From Deinococcus sp. Arct2-2 (lineage in GTDB: Bacteria > Deinococcota > Deinococci > Deinococcales > Deinococcaceae), in contig NZ_SSNW01000002.1 in the NCBI RefSeq assembly GCF_004801315.1, positions 150,939 through 214,938 on the forward strand: a stretch of 64,000 nt of DNA, written 5' to 3'. Made by a program: the position numbers and the translations under genes. Positions 55,415-63,890 of this stretch are shown here, piece by piece. The notes beneath the pieces are model-generated. The model did no database searches, was not told where the DNA came from, and worked only from the letters and a program-made list of their open reading frames with translations. The number at the start of each line of letters is the position of its first letter. Position 1 is the first letter of the stretch.

Positions 55415-56515
55415 GTGACGGCTGTTTCTGCTCCTGCTGGTGTGGCCCGCGTGCCTTCGCCGCTGGCGTTGGCTTGGCGGCGCTACCGGAAATCCCGGCT
55501 GGGCGTGGTGGGCGGCTGGATGCTGCTGATTCTCTATCTGGTGACGCTGTTTTCGCCCTTCCTCGCGCCGTATTCGGTCACCACCCAACACGAAGCCTTC
55601 AGTTATCAGGCTCCGCAAGCCGTGCATATGGTGCACAAGGGCAAGCTGTCGCGGCCTTTCGTATACGGCGTCAAGCAGGGCCGCGATCCCGTTACCTTTG
55701 CCCGCACCAATGTCATAGACCGCGAAAACCCCGTGTACATCAGCCTATTCGTGCGCGGCGAGCCTTACCGGATGCTGGGCATTCCGGCCACCGTTCACCT
55801 GTTCGGCGTACCTGAAGGCCAGTTCTTCTTCCCGCTCGGCACCGATCTGTTGGGCCGCGATTTGCTGTCGCGCATGCTGGTCGGCGGCCAAGTCAGCCTC
55901 ACAGTAGGCGTGCTGGGCGTAGTGATTTCCTTCGGCATCGGCATCGTCATGGGCGGCCTCAGCGGGTATTACGGGGGCCGCACCGACGACATCATTCAGC
56001 GGGTCGTAGAAGTACTGCTCAGCTTTCCGCGCTTGCCGATTCTGCTCGCCATCAGCGTTCTCGTTCCGGCGCGTTGGCCGTCTACGTGGGTGTACGCGGG
56101 TATCGTGGCGGTGTTGGCGATGATCGGCTGGGCGAGTGTGGCGCGGGTGGTGCGCGGGCAAGTGCTGGCGGCGCGGCAACTGGAGTATGTGGCGGCGGCT
56201 CAGGCGCTCGGCGTGCGCGATCTGCGCGTCATCCTGCGCCACGTCATTCCCAATCTCAGTTCCTTCCTGATCGTGTCGGCCACCCTCGCTCTGCCGGGCT
56301 ACATCATCGGAGAAAGCACGCTGTCGTTTCTCGGCGTAGGCATCAAGGAACCCATGACCAGTTGGGGCTTGCTCCTCAAGGAAGCCAACAACTTCGAGAC
56401 GCTGGCAGGCCGTCCGTGGCTGCTGGCTCCGGGCCTGCTCATTTTCCTGTCGGTGCTGGCCTTCAACTTTTTCGGTGATGCCCTGCGGGATGCGGCGGAT
56501 ACCCAAAGCCGCTAG
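55415..56515 (+). CDS. Oligopeptide-type ABC permease 2 (DppC/OppC family)
   Basis: A 366-residue membrane protein starting at a GTG behind GGGGAG. WRRYRKSRLGVVGGWMLLILYLVTLFSPFLAPY (in parts) is the DppC N-terminus. A periplasmic insertion of about 80 residues (HMVHKGKLSRPFVYGVKQGRD region) precedes the core permease domain, a feature of oligopeptide/glutathione-type DppC proteins that accept larger ligands. The coupling sequence EYVAAAQALGVRDLRVILRHVIPN follows (in parts). It pairs with the previous permease. Confidence 0.9.
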   Translation: MTAVSAPAGVARVPSPLALAWRRYRKSRLGVVGGWMLLILYLVTLFSPFLAPYSVTTQHEAFSYQAPQAVHMVHKGKLSRPFVYGVKQGRDPVTFARTNVIDRENPVYISLFVRGEPYRMLGIPATVHLFGVPEGQFFFPLGTDLLGRDLLSRMLVGGQVSLTVGVLGVVISFGIGIVMGGLSGYYGGRTDDIIQRVVEVLLSFPRLPILLAISVLVPARWPSTWVYAGIVAVLAMIGWASVARVVRGQVLAARQLEYVAAAQALGVRDLRVILRHVIPNLSSFLIVSATLALPGYIIGESTLSFLGVGIKEPMTSWGLLLKEANNFETLAGRPWLLAPGLLIFLSVLAFNFFGDALRDAADTQSR

Positions 56516-56545
56516 CAACTTGGTTTTGCCTTACACTACCCCCAA

Positions 56546-56584
56546 ATGCCTCTATCTTCAGCCCTATTCCCGGTAATTTTTTGA
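56546..56584 (+). CDS. Possible 12-codon leaderless frame overlapping the kinase start
   Basis: A TACACT box (56532-56537) sits eight bases before an ATG at 56546. The frame (MPLSSALFPVIF) ends in TGA at 56582, which overlaps the TTG start of the kinase as TTGA and lies in a run of six T. It could drive kinase translation by re-initiation, or a frameshift at the T-run could fuse the two. Confidence 0.35.
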   Translation: MPLSSALFPVIF

Positions 56585-57468
56585 CCCGCTCGCCCTTGCT
56601 GTTGGGCCTCGATGCGGGCGGCAGCGGTACCAAATGGGTGCTGGTGCGCGGCGGCGTCACGGTGGCTTCAGGAATGACGCCGCCGCTGACCGCCGCGCTG
56701 CTGGCCACAGAGGTGGGCGCGGCGAATTTGGCTGCATTGGCCGCCGCCCTGCCCGGCCACCCTGACGCTCTGCACGCCGGAATGCCGGGCCTGAGTACCA
56801 ACTCTGCCCGCGCCGCAGAAGTCAAAGTGTTGCTGGCTACAGCACTCAATATGTCTCCCGAACGGGTGGGTGTAGAAGGCGATCTGGACTTGGCCTACCG
56901 CGCCCATTTGCGCCCCGGTGCCGGTATTTTGGTTTATGCAGGCACGGGCAGCATCGCCTACCATGTCGCAGAAAACGGTGCGGTGGTGCGGGCAGGTGGG
57001 CGCGGCTTCTTGTTAGGAGATGAAGGCGGCGGCTTCAGCATAGGCCGGGCGGCCCTACGCCTCCTCACCGACGCGCTGGATTCGGGCCGGGTGCCCGATA
57101 CCGTCTTGGCACGGGAGCTTGCAGCCATCACCGGGGGCTTGGATTGGCACAGCCTGCGGGCGTTTGCCTACGCTGCTCCCGGCGCGTCTGCCATTGCCCG
57201 TCTGGCCCCCGCCGTAGGCCGCGCCGCCGATGGGGGCGATGCCGATGCTTTGGCGATTCTGGACGCTTCGGCGGCAGCGTTGGCCGAGTTGGCGCGGCGG
57301 GTTCGGGCACGGGTGGGGACGTTGCCCGTTACCGTCACAGGCGGCGCACTGCGCGTCAGCCCCTTGTTTTCTGCGCTGCTGACCCGTGCTTTGCCCGGTG
57401 CGGTGGTACAGCAGCGCAACCACGCCGAAGCAGCGGCCAGAACAGCGGCGGTGTTGGCAGGGGAGTGA
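56581..57468 (+). CDS. BadF/BadG-family sugar kinase, MurK-like (MurNAc/GlcNAc kinase)
   Basis: A 295-residue ASKHA kinase. LLLGLDAGGSGTKWVLV is the phosphate-1 motif, ILVYAGTGSIAYHV the second, GGRGFLLGDEGGGFSIGRAAL the adenosine-side motif, and VTVTGGALRVSPLF the adenosine loop. BadF-family MurK of Clostridium acetobutylicum phosphorylates MurNAc and GlcNAc at O6, and this protein has the matching size and context with murQ. It would make the MurQ substrate. The only in-frame start is the TTG at 56581, with an unusual overlapping upstream frame. Confidence 0.85.
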   Translation: MTRSPLLLGLDAGGSGTKWVLVRGGVTVASGMTPPLTAALLATEVGAANLAALAAALPGHPDALHAGMPGLSTNSARAAEVKVLLATALNMSPERVGVEGDLDLAYRAHLRPGAGILVYAGTGSIAYHVAENGAVVRAGGRGFLLGDEGGGFSIGRAALRLLTDALDSGRVPDTVLARELAAITGGLDWHSLRAFAYAAPGASAIARLAPAVGRAADGGDADALAILDASAAALAELARRVRARVGTLPVTVTGGALRVSPLFSALLTRALPGAVVQQRNHAEAAARTAAVLAGE

Positions 57469-57503
57469 ACGAGAAAGAGTCTGCCTTGAGGATAAGCAAG
57501 GAC

Positions 57504-57537
57504 AAAGCTCAGGCCGATGCAGTGGCCTGAGCTTTGC
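57504..57537. terminator. Bidirectional terminator between the kinase and the metal importer
   Basis: A perfect 13-bp stem, CAAAGCTCAGGCC (57504-57516) with GGCCTGAGCTTTG (57525-57537), and an 8-base loop lie between two convergent genes. T-rich sequence is present weakly on both sides. Confidence 0.8.
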
Positions 57538-57561
57538 TGTTGAGAATTAAACGTGTCTATC

Positions 57562-58425
57562 TTATGCGGCGCTCTGGTCACGCACCCGCTGACGCGCCAA
57601 TGCCAGTTGCCCGTGCTTGGGCGCAAACAGGAAGGCGGCAGCAAAAAACAGGCTCTGCATCAGCACGATGCACGCGCCAGTGGCACCATCCAAAAAGTAG
57701 CTGAAATAGGTTCCCAAAAGGCTAGACAGCACGCCGCAGCCCACCGCGATCCAGATCATGCGGTTAAATTTGTCGGTCAGCAGGTAGGCGGTGGCACCGG
57801 GCGTAATGAGCATGGCGACCACCAAAATGACGCCCACTGTTTGCAGCGCCGTCACGATGGTCAGGGCCAAAATCGTGAGCAGCGCGTAGTGCAAAAACGT
57901 GGTATTCAGGCCGATGGAGCGGGCATGCGTGGGGTCGAATACGAACAGCATCAGGTCTTTTCGCAGCACCATGATGGAAATGAGCGCAATGACGCCCACG
58001 ATGATGGTCTGAATCACATCGGTATCCCGGATGCCCAGCACGTCGCCAAACAGGATATGGCTGAGGTGCACGTCGCTGGGCACTTTGGAGAGCAGGAGCA
58101 ATCCCAGCGCAAACAGTCCGGTAAAGACGACGCCGATCACGGTGTCTTCCTTGACTCGGGAACGCGATTGAATAAACCCGATGGCCGTAACGCTGCCCAG
58201 CCCGAACACGAACGCACCCACGATGAAGGGGACGCCCACGAGGTAAGCCAGCACCACGCCCGGCAGTACGGCGTGAGACACAGCGTCGCCCATCAGTGAC
58301 CAGCCTTTGAGGGTCACGAAGCACGACAGCACGGCACAGACAGCTCCCACCAGTGCACTGATCCCCAGCGCCCGCAGCATAAAATCGTATTGCAGCGGGG
58401 CCAGTAAAGTTGTTAGAACTTCCAT
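57562..58425 (-). CDS. Metal ABC transporter permease (MntB/ZnuB type)
   Basis: A 287-residue ABC-3 family permease with eight or nine membrane segments. GAVCAVLSCFVTLKGWSLMGDAVSHAVLPGVVLAY (in parts) is the family hallmark, with the His/Asp-containing DAVSHA motif lining the metal path. It overlaps the ATPase gene by one base. Gene order binding protein-ATPase-permease matches the Sit/Mnt importers. Confidence 0.92.
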   Translation of the reverse strand: MEVLTTLLAPLQYDFMLRALGISALVGAVCAVLSCFVTLKGWSLMGDAVSHAVLPGVVLAYLVGVPFIVGAFVFGLGSVTAIGFIQSRSRVKEDTVIGVVFTGLFALGLLLLSKVPSDVHLSHILFGDVLGIRDTDVIQTIIVGVIALISIMVLRKDLMLFVFDPTHARSIGLNTTFLHYALLTILALTIVTALQTVGVILVVAMLITPGATAYLLTDKFNRMIWIAVGCGVLSSLLGTYFSYFLDGATGACIVLMQSLFFAAAFLFAPKHGQLALARQRVRDQSAA

Positions 58426-59282
58426 CAGTTGGCCCCAGTGTTTGTTGGACTAGGGTTGGGTGATTTGGGTTGGCTTCCGGTCACTACCACAGACCCGTTT
58501 GGGGTCAGCATGGGCAGGCCGCCAAACACCCGGCCCAGATTTTCGGGCGTAAAGACTTCCCGCGTGGGGCCACTGGCAAGCACGGTGCGGCCCGCCAGCA
58601 GCGCCACTGTGTCACACAGGGCTTCGATGCTGCCTAAATCGTGCGTACTGATCAGCACGGTGTGGCCTTCATCCCGCAGGTCGCGCAGCAGGCCCATGAT
58701 GGTGTCGCTGGTGCTGGCATCCACACCACCAAAAGGCTCATCCAGCAGCAGCAATTTGCCTTCTTGGGCCAGGGCGCGGGCCAAGAAAGCGCGTTTGCGT
58801 TGCCCGCCCGACAGTTCTCCGATTTGGCGTCCCCGGAAGTCGATCATGCCCACGCGGTTCAGGCTGTGGGTCACGACATCGCGGTCGTGGCGAGACGGGC
58901 GGCGCAGGCGGCCCATATGCCCGTAGCGGCCCATCATCACCACGTCTTCGACACTCACCGGAAAAGTCCAGTCCACTTCTTCGCTTTGCGGCACATATGC
59001 GATGAGGCCGCCGCGCTGCGCCATGTGCACCGGCTGCCCATGTACCAGCACTTGCCCCTGACGCGTAGGCAAAAACCCCATGATGGTCTTGAACAAGGTG
59101 CTTTTGCCTGCGCCGTTCAGTCCGATCAGTCCGCAAATGGTGCCTGCATTCAGGTGCAGGGTCACGTCGCGTAGGGCCACTTGTCCGCCCGAATAGGCCA
59201 CACTCACGCCTTCTACGCTGAGGCTGGGAATGGGCTGAGTCGTGCCCGTTCCGGCGGTATTAGACAAGACGGAAGCGGTCAT
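58425..59282 (-). CDS. Metal ABC transporter ATP-binding protein (MntA/ZnuC type)
   Basis: A 285-residue ATPase. Walker A is GLNGAGKST, signature LSGGQRKRAFLARAL, Walker B LLLLDEPFGGVD and the switch His is in LISTHDLGS. The sequence GYVPQSEEVDW-like stretch (AYVPQSEEVDWTFPVSVEDVV in parts) is typical of manganese/zinc importer ATPases. Its ATG overlaps the binding-protein stop, preceded by AAGGGG. Confidence 0.93.
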   Translation of the reverse strand: MTASVLSNTAGTGTTQPIPSLSVEGVSVAYSGGQVALRDVTLHLNAGTICGLIGLNGAGKSTLFKTIMGFLPTRQGQVLVHGQPVHMAQRGGLIAYVPQSEEVDWTFPVSVEDVVMMGRYGHMGRLRRPSRHDRDVVTHSLNRVGMIDFRGRQIGELSGGQRKRAFLARALAQEGKLLLLDEPFGGVDASTSDTIMGLLRDLRDEGHTVLISTHDLGSIEALCDTVALLAGRTVLASGPTREVFTPENLGRVFGGLPMLTPNGSVVVTGSQPKSPNPSPTNTGAN

Positions 59283-60214
59283 TTGTTCCCCTTTAAGCCA
59301 CGTAAGATCGTGTCTACATCGTGTTGCAGCAGTTTCAGGTACGTCGGCACCGGGCCGCGTGCATCGCTGAGTGAATCTACATACAGCAGGCCGCCAAACT
59401 TGGTGTCTGCCTCCCGCGCCACCTGCTCCATCGCGCCGGGCGATACGGTGCTTTCACAGAACACGGTGGGCACTTTCAGTTTGCGAACCGTGTCTATGAC
59501 GCCCTGCACTTGCCGGGGCGTGCCCTGACTTTCGGCGTTCACGGGCCACAGGTACGCTTCGCGGAGGCCGTAATCGCGGGTCAAGTAGCTAAAGGCTCCC
59601 TCACAGGTCACGAGGGTTCGCGTGCCAGTCGGCAACGTCGCCAGTTGAGTTTTGAGGGTCTTGTCCAGCACCGCGAGTTTGGCGCTGTACGCCTTGGCAT
59701 TGGCGTTAAAGGTCGCTGCGTTCTTGGGATCGAGCTTGACCAACGCGGCCCGAATGTTTTCCACGTAGATCAGGCCGTTTTTGGGTGACATCCAAGCGTG
59801 CGGGTTGGGTTTGCCCCGGTAGGCGTCGCCCGCAATATTCACCGGTGTGATGTTCTGGGTCAGCGTGATTCGCGGCACGCCCTTCAGGTTGCGCTGAAAC
59901 CGCTCGAACCACAATTCGAGATTCAGGCCATTGTCAAAAATCAGGTCGGCTTTGGTGGCCCGCACAAGGTCGCTGGGCGTCGGCTGATACCCATGAATTT
60001 CTGCGCCGGGCTTGGTAATAGACACCACGTTGACCTTATCGCCCGCCACGTTTTTGACCATATCGGCAAGGATCGTAAATGTTGTCAGTACCGTTTTTTT
60101 GCCGCTAGAAGTGTTTTGGGCTGATGCTGAAGCCACAAGCAGGGTCAAACCTAGTAGTGCAAAAGATCGAGACTTTGGGGCGGCCAACCGAATGTCTCTG
60201 GACGAAGAACTCAT
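59279..60214 (-). CDS. Manganese/zinc ABC binding protein (MntC/SitA, cluster A-I)
   Basis: A 311-residue exported protein of the ZnuA/MntC family. After a signal peptide (SFALLGLTLLVASASAQ) the metal ligands are the His of AEIHGYQPTPSD, the His of NPHAWMSPKNG, the Glu of VTCEGAFSYL and the Asp of LLYVDSLSD. The Glu rather than His at the third position, and the absence of the His-rich loop of ZnuA, favour manganese. A DtxR/MntR-like palindrome lies directly before the ATG, in line with control by manganese or iron. Confidence 0.92.
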   Translation of the reverse strand: MSSSSRDIRLAAPKSRSFALLGLTLLVASASAQNTSSGKKTVLTTFTILADMVKNVAGDKVNVVSITKPGAEIHGYQPTPSDLVRATKADLIFDNGLNLELWFERFQRNLKGVPRITLTQNITPVNIAGDAYRGKPNPHAWMSPKNGLIYVENIRAALVKLDPKNAATFNANAKAYSAKLAVLDKTLKTQLATLPTGTRTLVTCEGAFSYLTRDYGLREAYLWPVNAESQGTPRQVQGVIDTVRKLKVPTVFCESTVSPGAMEQVAREADTKFGGLLYVDSLSDARGPVPTYLKLLQHDVDTILRGLKGNK

Positions 60215-60216
60215 AA

Positions 60217-60232
60217 TTTAGGTTGCCCTAAA
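60217..60232. promoter_or_regulatory. DtxR/MntR-like operator of the metal importer
   Basis: TTTAGG (60217-60222) and CCTAAA (60227-60232) are perfect inverted arms around TTGC, three to eighteen bases upstream of the ATG on the minus strand. A TATTTT box overlaps it, so a bound repressor would cover the promoter and start. Confidence 0.7.
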
Positions 60233-60311
60233 ATATTTCTTTTGTCAAGCTCGAAAGCTTCATTCTTTGGCGGTAAAAGAGCCGTTCGTGGGCCAACTTC
60301 CGAACTTGGCA

Positions 60312-60360
60312 GCCAACAAAAAGCGCCGCTGTGAGGCCGACGCTTTCAAGTTGAGTTGGC
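60312..60360 (-). terminator. Nested hairpin, likely terminator of the small downstream gene
   Basis: Two nested stems are present: GCCAAC (60312-60317) with GTTGGC (60355-60360), and AAAGCG (60320-60325) with CGCTTT (60341-60346). They lie after the 60392 gene stop on the minus strand. T-run is weak. Confidence 0.45.
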
Positions 60361-60391
60361 TCTCTAGAACCTACCTACTCAGGTCAACATT

Positions 60392-60691
60392 TTAATGTTG
60401 ATTGCTCAGTTGATATTGCCGTAACCGCTTTTGCGCCATACCGACGACCCATGCCCGCGCAGGCAAGCCCGTAGATTCCCAGCAGTGACACCAGTGCTGA
60501 ACCTCGTCCAGCATGGCAAATACGGCGGCTTCCCGGTCTGCTACGCCTGCCCGGTCTGCCAAGGCAAACAACACGGGTAAGAAGGGCCGCACACACTGAC
60601 CCAATTCGTCTGCTGTCGGCAGCGAGGCTCCGCCCATGCGTGAACCTGCCAACGTCCGCAGTAAGGCGGCGTCTGAGTCGGCAGAAATCAT
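60392..60691 (-). CDS. Small soluble protein, unknown
   Basis: A 99-residue protein from the ATG at 60691 (a TTG at 60739 would add 16 residues). It is helix-rich, with cysteines and histidines close together in VQHWCHCWES, possibly a metal or disulphide site, and ends in a basic AQKRLRQYQL segment. No family recognised. It stands alone between the metal importer and the ArsR pair. Confidence 0.45.
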   Translation of the reverse strand: MISADSDAALLRTLAGSRMGGASLPTADELGQCVRPFLPVLFALADRAGVADREAAVFAMLDEVQHWCHCWESTGLPARAWVVGMAQKRLRQYQLSNQH

Positions 60692-60835
60692 CACATTGGA
60701 AGTCACTTGTACAGCGTGCCTGAAAGGGTCAAAGTGCAACTGTATCTCTCACCTCACATTCAGAGTTCATGATCCTAGGGAGTTCCCTCACAATTGAGGT
60801 TGGGGTGAGAAGTTGCCGCTGTATGGGGCACCCTT

Positions 60836-60863
60836 GAATATATTCTGATAAAGGAATATATTA
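60836..60863. promoter_or_regulatory. Direct repeat GAATATATT upstream of the ArsR gene
   Basis: GAATATATTC (60836-60845, itself a palindrome) and GAATATATTA (60854-60863) are 18 bases apart and end just before the ATG at 60869. They are the likely operator for autoregulation by the ArsR protein. Confidence 0.55.
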
Positions 60864-60868
60864 GGCGC

Positions 60869-61216
60869 ATGGCCCGCTCGCCCACCACTTCGGATGTGTT
60901 TAATGCCGTAGCCGAGGCGCAGCGCCGCCAAATCCTGACCGTGCTGGCAGCAGGGGAGCTGTCGGTCAATGCCCTTGCCACCACTCTGAATTTGCGTCAG
61001 CCTGCCGTTTCCAAGCATTTGGCCGTGCTGAAGGAAGTGGAGTTGGTGCAGGTGCGGGGCGTGGGTCAGCAGCGGCTGTATTCGCTGAATGCGGCGGCCT
61101 TGAAGCCCATTTACGACTGGGCGGCCACGTTCCAAACCCTCTGGACTGGGCGGCTTGACCGTCTGGAAGAACATCTGGCCGACCTCTTGGCCCAGCAGAA
61201 AGGAGATACCCCATGA
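60869..61216 (+). CDS. ArsR-family regulator of the SRPBCC pair
   Basis: A 115-residue winged-helix protein. RRQILTVLAAGELSVNALATTL and RQPAVSKHLAVLKEVELV are the helix-turn-helix; QQRLYSLNAAAL is the wing. It lacks the Cys-rich metal motif of metal sensors and belongs to the group that is always paired with an SRPBCC-domain gene. The partner starts inside its stop (ATGA overlap). Confidence 0.88.
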   Translation: MARSPTTSDVFNAVAEAQRRQILTVLAAGELSVNALATTLNLRQPAVSKHLAVLKEVELVQVRGVGQQRLYSLNAAALKPIYDWAATFQTLWTGRLDRLEEHLADLLAQQKGDTP

Positions 61217-61725
61217 CCACCGAAACCGCCCACCCAGAACTGACGCTGACCCGTGTGTTCAATGCCCCCCGCGAACTGGTCTTTCAGGCATGGACAGACC
61301 CCGATCATCTGGCCCGCTGGTGGGGATCGCCCGGTGTGCCCCTACGCGTGGTCAGCGCCGATATTCGCCCCGGCGGACGCTTTTTGTATCAGCAAACCAC
61401 GCCCGACGGCAACGTGATGCAGGCGCTGCTGATCTTCCGTGAATTGGAACCTCCGTCCCGCATCGTCTTTGTCAGTGCTTTTGCCGATGCAGAGGGCCAG
61501 ATTGCCCGAGCACCTTTCTCGGAGCATTGGCCCCTTCAAATCATGACCACGCTGACCCTGACCGAAGAAAACGGCCAGACTCACCTGACCTTGCAGGGCG
61601 CACCACTGGACGCCACGCCCGAAGAACAGGCCATGTTTGACGGCTTCCGGGCCAACATGGAGCAAGGATTCGCAGGCAGCTTTGCTCAACTGGAGGCGCA
61701 TTTGGCGGCGGTGGCAGCGGGCTGA
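61213..61725 (+). CDS. SRPBCC/AHSA1-domain protein
   Basis: A 170-residue protein with the Bet v1-like lipid or hydrophobe-binding fold. LTRVFNAPRELVFQAWTDPDHLARWWG is the conserved N-terminal signature (two parts), and the sheet and final helix follow to MEQGFAGSFAQLEAHL. Members co-occur with ArsR-type repressors; ligand unknown. Translation is coupled to the ArsR gene. Confidence 0.9.
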   Translation: MTTETAHPELTLTRVFNAPRELVFQAWTDPDHLARWWGSPGVPLRVVSADIRPGGRFLYQQTTPDGNVMQALLIFRELEPPSRIVFVSAFADAEGQIARAPFSEHWPLQIMTTLTLTEENGQTHLTLQGAPLDATPEEQAMFDGFRANMEQGFAGSFAQLEAHLAAVAAG

Positions 61726-61774
61726 ATAAGTTTAACTTTGAGTCGCGAACTCTGAGCCATGAATAACACAATAG

Positions 61775-61803
61775 AACAGCCGGAAGCACCCGCCCCGGCT
61801 GTT
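61775..61803. terminator. Bidirectional terminator between the SRPBCC gene and paaZ
   Basis: AACAGCCGG (61775-61783) pairs with CCGGCTGTT (61795-61803) perfectly. It is followed by TTAA on the plus side and CTATTGTGTT on the minus side. Confidence 0.7.
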
Positions 61804-61823
61804 TAATCGGTTCCCACAGACTC

Positions 61824-63890
61824 CTAATCGCCCCTAGCCACCAACGTCAAAATGCTGTAGGTCGCCACCAGCACGTCATTGTGGTTGGTCACGTCCACAT
61901 GCCACTTCACCACACCTGTCGGCGTTTCACCTTCCCGCGCTTCCTTGGCAGTCTTGCTCTGCACCGTTAGGCGGGCGCGGATGGTGTCGCCAAAGCCCAC
62001 TGGCTCGGTAAAACGCAGATTCTCTAGACCGTAATTTGCCAGCACTGGCCCCACGCCGGGGTCTACAAACAAACCCGCCGCCGCACTCAGTACAAAGTAG
62101 CCGTGCGCCACCCGTTTTCCGAAGAGGCTGTCTTGGGCAGCAATTTCGTCGGTGTGGGCATAAAAACGGTCTCCCGATAAGCCCGCGAAGGCGCTCACAT
62201 CGGCCTCGGTGACGGTGCGGCGGGGGGTCAGCAGGCTGTCTCCGACTTGCAACTGTTCAAAATTTTTGCGGAAGGGATGCACCGTGTCTTCCCGCACCGC
62301 TGCGCCGCGTACGTACTCGCCCGTGATGGCAGTCATGGTGGTGGGATCGGCTTGCAGGGCCGTGCGCTGGAGGTAGTGCTTGACGGCCCGCAGCCCGCCT
62401 AGTTCCTCGCCGCCGCCTGCCCGTCCGGGGCCACCGTGCTTGAGCTGAGGCAGCGGCGAACCGTGCCCGGTGCTTTCCTTCGCGTCATCGCGGTTGAGCA
62501 CCAGAATGCGCCCGTGTGCCGACGCCATACCAAAAAACAGCTCGCGGGCTTCATCCCGGTCATGCGTCACGATGCTGCCCGCCAAACTGCCGCGCCCCAT
62601 GCGGGCAAGTTCGGCGGCCATGTCGCTTCCGGTATAGGGCATGAGCGTCGCCACCGGGCCAAACGCTTCCAGTTCGTGCGCGGCGTGGGCGTTGAGGGGA
62701 TCGTGGGCCAGCAGCAAGGCCGGGGCCATGAATGCGCCCGCTACCCAGTCGCCGCCCAACAGTTCGGGCTGCACTTGACCGCCAATCAGCAGTTCAGCTT
62801 CAGCACTCAGCCGCGCCAGCACACCCACCACGTCGTCTCGCTGCGAGGCTCCCACCAGTGGCCCCATCCGCACCTCTTCGCGGGAAGGGTCACCCATCGT
62901 AATTCCGCTGAGGCGCTCGCGGATCGCCGCTGTCACATCTTCCACGCGGTTTTCGGGCACGATCACGCGGCGAATGGCAGTGCATTTCTGGCCCGCCTTG
63001 GAGGTCATTTCATGTACCACTTCGCGCACGAACAGGCCAAATTCCGGTGCGTCGGGCGTGACCGTTTCGCCCAGCACAATGCAGTTCAGGCTATCGGCTT
63101 CGGTATTAAAAGGCACGCCGCGCCGCACGATGTTCGGATGCACTTTCAGTTTGCTGGCAGTGGCTGCAGATCCGGTGAAAGTCACGGTGTCCTGTTCTTC
63201 CAGATGGTCAAAAATATCGCCCGTAGAGCCGCAAATCAGTTGCAGTGCGCCTTCCGGCAACAGCCCCGATTCGTGGATGGCCCGCACCACCGCTTCGGTT
63301 ACATACGACGTTTGCGAGGCGGGTTTGACGATGGCTGGCACGCCCGCGATCAGGTTGGGCGCAATCTTTTCCAGCATGCCCCACACCGGAAAGTTGAACG
63401 CGTTGATATGCAGGGCCACGCCTTCGCGCGGCACCATCACATGACGGCCAAAAAACGTGCCGCCCTTGCCCAGCGGGTTCACGTCGTCCTCTACAAAAAA
63501 CTTCTGGTCGGGCAAATCGCGCCGCGCCATGCTGGAATAGCTGAACAGCGTGCCGATGCCGCCATCGATGTCGACTAAATTATCGCGGCGGGTGGCCCCG
63601 GTCAGGTGAGACAGGGCGTTGAATTCGGCCTTGCGCTCATTCAGGTACACGGCTAATGCCCGCAGCATCCGCGCCCGCTCATGGAAGGTCGTGCGGCGAA
63701 GATTGCGCCCGCCCACCGTGCGTCCGTAGTGCAAGGCCGCGCCGAAATCTACGCCCTCAGACGAGACGTAGGCCACAGGCTGCCCATACGAAGCGTCGCG
63801 AATTTCCTGCCCGCCGCTCGCTGCGTGCCACTGCCCGGAGACGAAAGAGGCGACCTGGATAGGGCGGATTTGGGTGGAGGATTGTGTCAT
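61824..63890 (-). CDS. paaZ: Oxepin-CoA hydrolase / 3-oxo-5,6-dehydrosuberyl-CoA semialdehyde dehydrogenase
   Basis: A 688-residue bifunctional enzyme that opens the oxepin-CoA ring and oxidises the aldehyde in aerobic phenylacetate degradation. Residues about 1-525 are an aldehyde dehydrogenase domain, with the catalytic Cys in [10 protein letters not shown] and the Glu in [10 protein letters not shown]. Residues about 540-688 are a MaoC-type hydratase domain containing [24 protein letters not shown] (in parts), which has the Asp-His pair. Size equals E. coli PaaZ. The other paa genes (paaABCDE, paaG) are not in the window. Confidence 0.95.
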   Translation of the reverse strand: MTQSSTQIRPIQVASFVSGQWHAASGGQEIRDASYGQPVAYVSSEGVDFGAALHYGRTVGGRNLRRTTFHERARMLRALAVYLNERKAEFNALSHLTGATRRDNLVDIDGGIGTLFSYSSMARRDLPDQKFFVEDDVNPLGKGGTFFGRHVMVPREGVALHINAFNFPVWGMLEKIAPNLIAGVPAIVKPASQTSYVTEAVVRAIHESGLLPEGALQLICGSTGDIFDHLEEQDTVTFTGSAATASKLKVHPNIVRRGVPFNTEADSLNCIVLGETVTPDAPEFGLFVREVVHEMTSKAGQKCTAIRRVIVPENRVEDVTAAIRERLSGITMGDPSREEVRMGPLVGASQRDDVVGVLARLSAEAELLIGGQVQPELLGGDWVAGAFMAPALLLAHDPLNAHAAHELEAFGPVATLMPYTGSDMAAELARMGRGSLAGSIVTHDRDEARELFFGMASAHGRILVLNRDDAKESTGHGSPLPQLKHGGPGRAGGGEELGGLRAVKHYLQRTALQADPTTMTAITGEYVRGAAVREDTVHPFRKNFEQLQVGDSLLTPRRTVTEADVSAFAGLSGDRFYAHTDEIAAQDSLFGKRVAHGYFVLSAAAGLFVDPGVGPVLANYGLENLRFTEPVGFGDTIRARLTVQSKTAKEAREGETPTGVVKWHVDVTNHNDVLVATYSILTLVARGD

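Noticed and set aside
62436..63578. 380-codon plus-strand frame inside paaZ
   Set aside because: Antisense shadow of paaZ, with no domain and improbable composition.
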